Shown: positions 54,733-64,000 of the stretch, piece by piece
How positions within the stretch are numbered: the stretch's first letter is position 1
How the letters are laid out: each line of letters starts with the position of its first letter
Assembly: GCA_009823395.1 (NCBI GenBank)
Contig: CM020502.1
Coordinates: forward strand, 2,537,001 to 2,601,000
Reading direction: 5' to 3'
DNA length: 64,000 nucleotides
Source: Thamnaconus septentrionalis
Taxonomy: Eukaryota > Chordata > Actinopteri > Tetraodontiformes > Monacanthidae
Notes under the pieces: generated by a model
What the model was told of the DNA's origin: nothing
The model's database searches: none
Seen by the model: the letters and a program-made list of their open reading frames with translations, nothing else
Position numbers and translations under genes: made by a program

Positions 54733-54739
54733 TATATAG
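54733..54739 (+). promoter_or_regulatory. fbln1: Probable TATA box of fbln1
   Basis: TATATAG follows a GC-rich stretch (CCCCCTCCCCCCACC and GGCCGC motifs, 54680-54731). A start of transcription about 30 bases on would give a 5' UTR near 130 bases before the ATG at 54894. Inferred from position and sequence only. Confidence 0.5.
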
Positions 54740-54893
54740 CTCCGTCTCAGAGAGAGTGGAAGACGTACACGCCTTGGGCATCTTGCATCAAGTTGTTGTG
54801 TGTTTGTTTGTTTTACTACCGATCACCCTACAAGGCGTTTTCCCGAAGAATTATTGCACATCTAGAGTCGGACAGCGCTTGAGAAGCGGCGCT

Positions 54894-57800
54894 ATGGCGA
54901 GTTGGATCTTAGTTTTGATTCCTCTCTATGGAGTTTTGCGCGCAGAAGGTAAGACAAGTAGAACTGCCACTTGAAGTGGGCCGAATTTGACATAGCTGGT
55001 TTAAATATTTGTTTGCATATTTTTTTAAATTTTCTTTTCTTTTAAAATGATGGTTAGCAAGTTAGTAGCAAACCTTAACTCTTTTTTTTATTATTTCGTT
55101 GTGCATCTCACAATGATAAAATAAAAGTCTGTTGCTATTCTATTTTGATATTGCCACTGGAACTAAACTCTGTGCTCCTCCCCTGCAGGGAACAAGCTCA
55201 CCTCAGTGGAGTGCTGTCGCCGTGGCAGGGAACGAGGCATTATAAAAGGAGACTGTATAGCCCTCCCCATCATCTCCCATAACTTGCACTGCAGGTGAGA
55301 AACACCTGGTTTCCCTCGCCGGGGACCCTTTTCCTCTGGGCCAAGGGAGGGTCAGAACCCCTTTGAAAAGTGGGAATGCAATGTGCTGCAGCGTCCATCC
55401 CGATTTAAAGAGCCAATGTGTACAATCTAGCGGACTCTAGTGGTGAGAAAGCAGGTTAATTTATTTAGTCATTAATTTAGTTAGATGAAAAGTGGAAAAG
55501 TCAGCAGACAGGATTTATAGAATTAAACACACATACACTCATTGGGCCTTCAGATTGTAAAGGAACAGCATGTAAACCGATATTTGTATGCTACATCATC
55601 AAAATCAGGATTGTTAACCTTGAAATTAACCCTATAACACCCAACCATTCCATACCTACCGTATAAGAGGGAAGAGCCTACCGGTAACTGCATAGCGAGG
55701 TGTTAAGTGACCCCCCTGGAGCATTTTCTTAAGGAACCGCCTTCCAATTGACTGTCTGAGCACGAGAGGCGGTGATTGTTGGAACGGCGCATCACCTGGC
55801 GAAACACATGGCCGCTGTCGGAGGGGGGAAGATTTGTTGAGCGAGGAAGTGAAGTGAAGTCGTGCGTGTGTGTGTGTGTTTTACAGTATGGTCCAGGAGA
55901 AGTGCTGCAAAGCAGTCATCATCCACAAACTCTGCGACAACGGCATCATGATGTACCGGGAACAGGGCAGCTGTGAGAAGCCCTTCTTCAGGGGGAGGGC
56001 CTGGAGTAAAGATAAAGACACCTCCAAGGTTGTCTGCGTCATCTACGTGTTTTAGCTTCATACATGAGAGGAGAGAGAGCGAGAGAGAGAGAGAGTCAGC
56101 CAAAAAGAATGTATACACACATCAGGAAAAGATAAACCTGCAGAGATATTTCAATACCAAATTTATTCAGACATCACGAGATCAATACAAGTTACCTTTG
56201 GCCTCTACAAGTATATATACCAGACGTGGGCAAAGCAAGGCCCGGGGGCCATATGCGGCCCGTTAGGCTTTTTAATCCGGACCGCCAAACTTGAAGAAAT
56301 TATATTGATAGTAAGTAAATCATAAAGTAACTGTATTTCATCCATTTTTTTCAGTGTTTTAAGAGTCATTTTAATAAAGAGCTAAATACAGTAAGGCTTC
56401 AAAGACATTTTGTTGCAATGCTTTGTTCATTTTCAATTGACATGAAAGCCCCCCCATGTTTTCTACTCATCCCATGGTATATTTTTCCCCCTATGAGGTG
56501 GGTCACCAAAACACTGCATCCATCTGCTCCTGCTCCGGCCCTTCCGTCACATTTTCTTTTCCTGATGTGTGAATACGCTATTTCAACTGGCTGACTCACC
56601 GTATAATTTTCTTTTATCTGCCCCTTGTTGGTTCAGATGTGCTGCGACTGCTGTATGCTGGGGTTGGAGGAGGCCAAGCTGAATTCCGGCTGCGAACTTC
56701 CGGGCCTGATGCTAAGCAGGCAGTGCGCGCACGCCGCCAGGACGTGTTGCAGAAACACCACATACAAGGAAAACGATCCGGAGCACAAAGGTGAAACAGA
56801 CACAAACAGCCGTGTGAGACCCTGCGCCTTGACACACAATACAATCAAAACACACACACGCACACATTAGCTGTAGCTGTAATAGTGGCCGGGAAAAGGG
56901 CGCCACCTGGGTTTTTAAAGCACTCCTTATCTTGTTTGGATTGTTTAAGGCAATAAAAAAGGATCTTAGAGTTTTAAAAGGTCCTTTAGTGGTCCTGCAG
57001 TGTTTAAAAACAATGCTGTTGATCATCTGATTTTTGTTTTTGAATCAGTGGTTGTCTGTTAGCATCTAGTCCTACACACCTAACATGAATATTAAATATT
57101 CACAGAAATGTGTGAAATGCATAACGGTGTCCTACACAGGGCTCCTGCAAAAAAAAAAAAAAAAAAAAGGTTTTATTGAGAAAGTAGCTTTCATGATGTC
57201 TGCAAAGTTTCACAGGGCAGCATAAAAGCTAATTGATGATGCTTCACGACTCCAAAGCACCCATTTAAAGTCTTAGCATTTCTTAGAATTCTAGATTCAC
57301 TTAAATCCACTCCCCAAAAAACAAAACAAAAAGCGAGCACAAAAAGACCCGAAAGAAGGCTGTTGCTCCACAGCTTTTCTATTATGTCCTTTGACAGGAT
57401 CTGTCCACATCTTAATCAGGTCAAAACCCTCAGATCTTTCAACAGATTTAGATTTTTCTGAACTTGTAGAAGACTTTGACTTTGAGGTTGTGTGGGGGTT
57501 GTTGTTTGAGCTTAAAAGTTTTCAAAAGAAGTAATTTGGTGTCAGGAGGGACAGAGAGAGCGAAGCCACAAAGGCTTGGCTGAAGCGGCCTGACTCGGGG
57601 TGGCAGCTGGGGAGCAGATTGCTGCTCCCAGACAGACTGGGTCACAGGCGTATTCTCAGGACTAATCCACACGCACACACATCCACACTCCACCAAATGC
57701 TGAATCCTGCGCCAACTGCCATTGCCGGGTTTGCTCGCCGTTTTGGCTGTTGCGCCTGCTTCCGGTGGAGTCCGCAAAGTGGGAGGGACTACAGCTTTAA

Positions 57801-60800
57801 TGGCTTGATTAGAGTTTCATTAAAGTTTCACGCTGTGGTGGATTTCTTGTCTGTATTTGATTTCACCAAAGCGTTTTTCTCGCAGACCCGGTAACAGAAA
57901 AGCCAGCGGTCACGACTACGACCAGGCCCCAGGGAAGAAATCAGACCTGTGGAGGTCAGAAAACTTTATTGGCTCAACTCAATATGTGTTGAATGATGAT
58001 GAGAGGTGACAAAAGTATTAACATTCTATACTTAAGTAAATGCACAGATACTTTTGTAATCAGTAGTAGTTTTGACCAGTGAGCCATTATTGGATGTTTA
58101 CACGTTTAACCAGATTTTCTCCATATTTATTTTTCTCTATGCTGAAAACAAACTTATTAGTGATCCCAAAGCCGAGGTACTCGGCTCCCTTTAAAATAAG
58201 ATCTAGTTTTGCATTTAACTACATAGCAGCATAGTTCAAATAGCTCCACTTCAAGCAACAATAACTAAAATGCTTCTGTACTTATATTGTATTCCAAGAT
58301 AAGGAGTAGAAACTGCAGATAGGTTTGTACAGGTGTAGGGAGTAAAAGTAAAACGTCATCAGAAATAGAAATACTCAACTAAGTAAAGGACAGATGGCTG
58401 AAAAATCTACTTGAGTACAGTAACTACTAAGTAAGTACTTTGTTATTTCCCACAAATGACAATGACACACACTCGCATTGTGATGCCTCCCCTTTTATTC
58501 TCTGTCTGCTCTCAGACTCAATTTGCGCTCACCTGTGTGTCGGTAACGGTACCTGTGCCTGCAACGATGGCTATCGACTGCAAAAGGACGGCGCGAGCTG
58601 TGAGGGTAGGCAACAGAAAAGATCCCAACACTCTATCGACAGATTGTTGAAAGCATCATCTTTATTTCCTGGGAAGCAGTGAGTAATTCGCTATATAGTG
58701 TTACATGATTTTGAGCAAGCACTGCAAGGAGCGTGCTACACTTTCCTCATGCTTCTATGCGCTCAAAATATTTGGAACGTGCCAAATCCTTGCATGCTGA
58801 ACATGCTGAACTACTGCATTATCAGCAATGAATGTGAAGGGCCATGATAGCTCTGAGGGCCTTATGTTTGCCATTGGGAAACAATTTTAATTCCTTTGTC
58901 CCGACGGCCGACTTCCCACCACCAGATATCAACGAGTGTCTGAACGGCTCTCACAACTGCGCAACTGGCAAAGTGTGCATCAACACACAGGGCTCCTTTC
59001 GCTGCCGGCGGGAAAGAAGCTGTGGCACTGGCTACGAACTCTGGGACAACTCCTGTAAAGGTAACTCTTTGACCGTTGCAGGGAATGCAACCCTTTCAGT
59101 CAACACTGACAATCACAAAATGTGATTTTTTTTTCCTCTATGCGACTGCTCTTTTGCTCCAGACATCAATGAGTGCGCTCTGGGCACCCACAACTGCGGA
59201 CCAGACTTTGTTTGCAACAACACTCTGGGCTCTTTTCGCTGCGACCCCAAGGACAAGTGCCGGGGCGGCTTCATGTCGGACGGCGTTGGCAGCTGCATCG
59301 GTGAGCGTCATGTCGTCCTCGAGTATGAAGATTCTTTGGGTGTATGGAGGAAAGTCCCACCGAAAGTCTCACAAACAGCCATGAAAGATGAGATTGAATG
59401 CAAACCTTCAGGAGGAAGAATTGCTATTTTCCTGACTTGTGGCTCAACAGAGATGTGGCTTAATTTCACTGTCCAGATTTGCCAAGCCAATGACCTGTGT
59501 TTTTCCTCATCAGATATAAACGAGTGCGTCACCCACGTCAACCCGTGCCCGCCGTCTCAGACGTGCAGCAACACAGCCGGCTCCTACACCTGCAGCAAGA
59601 ACACATTGAACTGCAGACGGGGCTTCCACCTGACCGACAACGGCACGCGTTGTGAAGGTGAATGCGTTGTGAATTTTTCCTGCCAAAAGCCAGGTTGGCT
59701 AGCTAGCGGTTGCTAACGTTAAGCTGACACACTAATGCCTTTTTTGCCAAGCCTGTGCTAAGCATTGCATTCACTGGATAAAAAAAAAAATAATCACCTG
59801 ATCTCATAATTATGAGAAAAGATCTTGTAATCATGAGCTAAGGACATCAAACTGGGCGATTTGAGATGCCTGCGCGGTGTTGACATACTAATATTAACAC
59901 CATCCTCAGTTTTAAGAAATGCGTGTAGTTAACAGTGTCTCAAACCGAGAAGGTCGTAATAGCAGATTAACTGCGATAGTGCCGTCATTGCCCACTCATT
60001 AGAAAGGAAATCTCGTAATTAATTACAAGATCCTGATCTGATAATTACAAGATAAGGTGCCTACATTTTTTTTATCCTCTGAATGCAATGCGCTTCCATA
60101 CTAAATCGTCAGTGTTCACCGAGGACTTGAATCCTTAAGTTGTTTCAACATCTGGACTATTTTGAGTGTGCGAGAGACACATTGCACATTCCCATTTTCA
60201 CGCCAATCCCAACTCCAACTGTGCGTGCTTCCTCTTTCAGACATTGACGAGTGCCGCCAAGGTGACAACTGCGTCACCCATGGCTGTTTGAACCTGGTGG
60301 GCTCGTTCCGCTGCCAGTGCCGAAAAGGATTCATTTTTGACACCATCAACAGGCGCTGCGAAGGTAAAGCTTTATAATCTTTTTCACTTATTTGGATGAA
60401 TACGCGTAATCTACTGCGTAGGTTTTGGCCATGAATGTCGGACATCGTCGCTAACGTCCCCGTCTGGACCTCTTTTAGACATGAACGAGTGCCTGAACTA
60501 CCCCAGACGCACGTGCGCCCATAATTGCGAGAACACCGAGGGATCCTTCCGATGCAGCTGCACCACCGGCTTCAGACTCTCCCATGATGAGCGAAGCTGC
60601 GAAGGTAGACCACGACACTCTCCAAACATTATCTTTTTGAATGGCCTTGGAAAGAAAACTTCTGCCTGTGTCTGGACAGACATCAACGAGTGTGAGGCGA
60701 GTCCTTGCAAGCAGGAATGTACCAACGCGTACGGATCCTACAGCTGCGACTGTCAACCAGGGTACAAGAAGAACGAGAAGAATGAGAGTTTGTGCGATGG

Positions 60801-62210
60801 TAATGCTGGTACTCCCGTGCTAATTGCCGATGCCAAAGCGTTGGGCTTATGTTGTTGTTGTTGTTGTTGTTGTTGACCCTACCCCACCCATCACACTTCC
60901 TGCCAGATATCGACGAGTGCGCCCTGCAGACCGACAATCAGCTGTGCGCCCACCACTGCTCCAACACCAACGGTAGCTTCATCTGCACCTGCCCGCCTAC
61001 AGGCTACACTCTCGCCGCCGACGGACGGATGTGCGAGGGTCGGTTGGGGTGCCTTCGCATGAGAGAAAGATTTTGAATGCGAGAAATACAGCCCATTGAC
61101 CTATCGTCTCCCTCCACCTCGCAGATATCAATGAGTGCGCCGTCAAGAGCCACAATTGCACCGGTAGCGAGAGCTGCTTCAACATCCAGGGAGGGTTCCG
61201 TTGCCTTTCCTTCGAATGTCCTCCCTACTACCGGCAAATAGGAACAGGGTAAGACAGGCTTGAGATAAGCTGTTGCTATGGCTATGTGTCACTCTGTGTG
61301 GGTTCTCTCCGGGTGCTCTGGCTTCCAGCCACAGTCCAAAAAAACGCATGTGAGGTGAACTGGGAACTCTAAATTGACTGTAGGTGTGTGTGGGAGTGTG
61401 AATGGGTGTATGTTTTTTTGTGGTTGTTGTCTTTCTCTGTGGCACTGAGGTGAACTGATGACTTGTCCAGGGTGTAACCCATCCTTGGCCCCATGATAGC
61501 TGAGATTGGCTCCAGCAGACCCCTGCAACCCTGAGTGCAGGAGGAAGCGGGTATAAAGGATGGATGGATGGATGAATGAATGGGTTATTATTCTTGGCTG
61601 ACCCTGCCGGACTTGGTTCTTTCCGTCTTATTTCTGACTTCCTGTGGTAATGTGTGGCTTCAAAGGACACCTCTCCAAAGGTCTCGGTTGCAGGGTTTTC
61701 CTCTTAACCACTTTCCTCTGTCCTTCCGTCACTTTGTCCATCCATTTCCTATGTCTCCTGTCCAGTTCAGCACTCAGCGTTTCATTTTATCCCCACCATT
61801 CCAGCCGTTGCGATCGCGTCACTTGCGAGTTCACGCAGAACCCGTCGTCCTGTTTCTCACTGCCGCTGAGGATCTCCTGCTACAACATCAGCTTTCCCGA
61901 CAACACGCCGGTCCCCGCAGACATTTTTCGGATGGGACCCTCCAATTCGGTGATGGGAGACGTAGTGGCGCTCCGCATAGTCTCCGGCGACATGGACGGA
62001 TACTTTGGCGTGAGGCAGCACGCTCACGGTGGAGAAGTCTCGCTGCGCCGGCCCTTGTTCCGGCCTCGGGACTTCTTTTTGTCCGTGGAGATGACGCTGA
62101 CACGTTACGGGACGACACATCTGTACATGGCCAAGATTGCGGTGTTTGTCGAGCACGCGCACTCCATCTGGCCCTCGAGAATTGTTGCTTTGTCGAGGCC
62201 TGACATGTAA
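54894..62210 (+). CDS. fbln1: Fibulin-1, C-type C-terminus
   Basis: A secreted extracellular-matrix glycoprotein that binds fibronectin, laminin and elastic fibres. Fifteen coding exons: 54894-54948, 55189-55294, 55887-56028, 56637-56790, 57886-57954, 58516-58605, 58926-59060, 59163-59300, 59514-59657, 60241-60363, 60479-60604, 60680-60799, 60907-61038, 61125-61248, 61805-62210. Phases fit to 687 residues (human 1C about 683). Order: signal peptide ([17 protein letters not shown]), three anaphylatoxin-like modules (Cys-Cys pairs, about 26-150), a Thr-rich linker, nine EGF modules (176-552, one exon each). Modules 2-9 start with calcium-binding D-I/M-N/D-E-C; the first does not. The fibulin C-terminal module ends with the isoform C signature ([25 protein letters not shown]). 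Fibulin-2 shares this end but has more EGF modules. Confidence 0.93.
56221..56563. repeat. Interspersed hAT-like repeat, copy 2
   Basis: Begins near GACGTGGGCAAAGCAAGGCC and shares long blocks with 17610-17935. In fbln1 intron 3, same orientation as copy 1. Confidence 0.65.
57990..58450. repeat. Fish DNA-transposon repeat with AAGTA-type ends
   Basis: Bounded by ACTTAAGTAAATGCACAGAT on the left and CTACTTGAGTACAGTAACTA on the right, imperfect inverted ends of a widespread teleost MITE. In fbln1 intron 5. The long intron 4 (56791-57885) holds an A20 run near 57149-57168 and nothing else recognised. Confidence 0.5.
60850..60876 (+). repeat. (TTG)n run beside fbln1 exon 13
   Basis: About eight TTG units in the short intron 12, 30 bases before the exon 13 acceptor. 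Length variation here could affect the polypyrimidine tract; that is inference. Confidence 0.9.
61290..61582. repeat. Fish retroposon 3' fragment ending in (GGAT)n
   Basis: Contains GGTTCTCTCCGGGTGCTCTG, CTCTAAATTGACTGTAGGTG, TGTCCAGGGTGTAACCC and GGATGGATGGATG, in the order of a very abundant teleost LINE-derived repeat. In fbln1 intron 14. A smaller relative lies at about 62636-62725. Confidence 0.8.
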
Positions 62211-62454
62211 AGGAACAGCTTGAGGCTTTTGTCGATCCCATCCCCGTTCTTCTCTATGCTTTCTGCTTTTGTGCTTTTTTGTTCAAACTTTTATTTTCAA
62301 ACCATGTGAAATCATTGTCGCCAATGCCAAATTTGATTTGTTTTGTTTCATGCATAATATTTATTTTTACACCTTTCCTTTTTTGTTTTGCTTGCTATTC
62401 ATTTCTTGCCTGCGTCTTTTGTACGCTCTGCGCATTCACCAAAATATGATTTCC

Positions 62455-62460
62455 AATAAA
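62455..62460 (+). terminator. fbln1: Poly(A) signal of fbln1 (C-type transcript)
   Basis: AATAAA about 245 bases after the stop; a second AATAAA lies at 62520-62525. Either would give a short 3' UTR. Confidence 0.6.
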
Positions 62461-62539
62461 GGCATCTTTCTTTCTTCTTTTGTTCACAACAAAGGTGTGA
62501 GATTCAGTTCTGAGCTGTGAATAAACCTGTGATTTTAAA

Positions 62540-64000
62540 GGAACTTTGAAAAGTAACTGAACGTTCTGATTTTGGTGCAAAGCATTTTTCAGCAATCTAC
62601 TCTGGCTTTGTCACACGGTCCCGAAAAACGAGAGGTTAGTTAGGTATTGGCAGGTGTGAGTGCGAGTGTGAATGCTTGTTTGTCTTTAAGTGGCCATGTG
62701 ATAAACTGTGGACCAAGCTGTCTTCGCCCAATGACTGAATTGACTGAATTGTAAATGACAGAACTTTCAGGAATCGTTTTGTTTTCTTTCTTTTTTTTTT
62801 CAGCACTGGATTTTGTCTACCATGTCATGCACAGGAATACTAAAAGGACATCTCACACCACTAGATGGAGCCTTCTCGCTTTGCAAGTCTGCGGTGCAGT
62901 TGCAGGGATTTTTTTTTTATTTTTTTTTTTTGCTTTCTTCTTTCATTTAAACTGATGACAGTCGTAACTCACGCACTGTATGCATGGCATCTGTGTGCGT
63001 TTTCACTGGGATTGGAATTAATAAGTGACAGGGGAAAAACGGCCTCTCCGTCTTAGCTAACTGTGCATAAACACTGGCACCGTTTCGTGTTTCTGCCACC
63101 ACTCTGGCGGTTCTTCCTCTGTGGTCATATCTAAAGGCTGAAACCAATTTTTTCCAGCGTTCACTTCCAAGCAGCTTTGCCGTAGAATTGGAGAAATCAC
63201 TTCAGGACAGATTACTAGAAAAATAAGCGCAGCCGTTGTTTTCCCTTTTTTGAGAGAGAGAGAGAGAAAGACAGCGAGGAGAGAAAGAGAGATAGAAAGA
63301 AAGAGAGAGAGTCTCAGGTTCAGCCAGCACAGGGGCTGAGTTGGTGTATTAAGGCTCGTGTGATGGATGGTGATCAGTGTGTTGGTATTAAGTGGTTATC
63401 AGTTAATTTGCTGTGAGGGATTCCAGTGGAACAGTGGCATGGTTGCTCAGCTATATACGAGCAGCCCATTCACTGTAGTCCAGGAAATTTTTGGAGCATG
63501 AACAAGCTGAAGTGTCCATTCATCCATGATTTAAAATGAAATATTTGGGAAATGCACAGTGTGTCTATATTGGTCTGAGGGTCACATTTTGAAAGATGTC
63601 TTTGCCAGAAGTTATTACTTTACTAGAGAAAAAAAGAGAAAAACTTTGGCTAAGTCTTGTCTGAGACATTTGTGATCATTCCCATTGACAGGGCACATGC
63701 AGATCAAGTCTTACTGCTTTCCTTCCTTCAAACCCCAGTGTGTTTTTCTGCCCTGCCTTCCCACTGTTTTTCTTGGTGTGCATATGGCGGTGCACGACAC
63801 CACACTATCATATCTGTGGCTTTGGCTTCCTGGTCACTGGAACAACTTGGTCTCACCTGCGCACTACTAATGGCACGGCTCCTCTCTGCGGTTGGCTTTC
63901 AAAGTGTGCCTCTCCTCGGGTTGAGGAAACTCAACAGAAGAGGGATTTTTTTTCGGGGGCGATGTGGAATTAAGGTTTGGCCCCTCTTAAAGACACATAA
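62540..64000. other. Right end of window, no gene recognised
   Basis: Contains a T-rich run (62909-62930), a (GA)n run at 63253-63312 and retroposon scraps. No exon with the fibulin D-type ending and no other coding similarity was seen. It may be intergenic or, if a D-type form exists, fbln1 intron. Confidence 0.6.

Noticed and set aside
61580..62203. 207-residue plus-strand open frame overlapping fbln1 exon 15
   Set aside because: Different frame from the fibulin C-terminal module, which has clear family resemblance and fits splice phase.

Overview
The window is teleost fish nuclear DNA. It holds six multi-exon protein genes with GT-AG introns, long dinucleotide and trinucleotide microsatellites, and many fish-type transposon relics (Tc1, hAT, PIF/Harbinger, a tRNA-derived SINE, LINE 3' tails). 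There is no prokaryotic gene organisation, CRISPR array, operon or rRNA gene. Coding exons were delimited by hand from splice sites, reading-phase continuity and resemblance to vertebrate families; comparisons with human proteins are from memory, not from a search.

Layout, left to right. (1) 2284-6184, minus: the first five coding exons of usp15 (deubiquitinase), which runs off the left edge. (2) 7586-14737, minus: a complete 15-exon slc6a13-like GABA/taurine transporter (607 aa). (3) 17004-35935, minus: a complete 29-exon kdm5a H3K4 demethylase (about 1753 aa), with a one-base deletion in exon 20. (4) 37732-39769, minus: a complete 9-exon akr1d1 steroid 5-beta-reductase (326 aa). (5) 40628-52505, plus: a 19-exon trim24-like TIF1 gene (about 1064 aa), head to head with akr1d1. 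(6) 54894-62210, plus: a 15-exon fibulin-1 gene of the C-type ending (687 aa). The last 1.8 kb shows no gene.

The genes do not form one pathway. The order combines human neighbourhoods: SLC6A13-KDM5A (12p13) and AKR1D1-TRIM24 (7q33) are neighbours in human too, while USP15 (12q14) and FBLN1 (22q13) are elsewhere. Introns carry most of the repeats. The trim24 intron 10 holds a 1.64-kb Tc1 element with long inverted repeats next to a TA tract of about 480 bp. The kdm5a introns hold several hAT-like relics, one nested inside another repeat whose uninterrupted copy lies 28 kb away.

I found no new multi-gene system. The most notable signals are the kdm5a exon 20 frameshift, an unusual trim24 bromodomain (Tyr where the acetyl-lysine-binding Asn is expected) that also lacks the human LxxLL motif, two GC-AG introns, and a dispersed 20-bp palindrome with a TGACATCA core seen five times plus one degraded copy.
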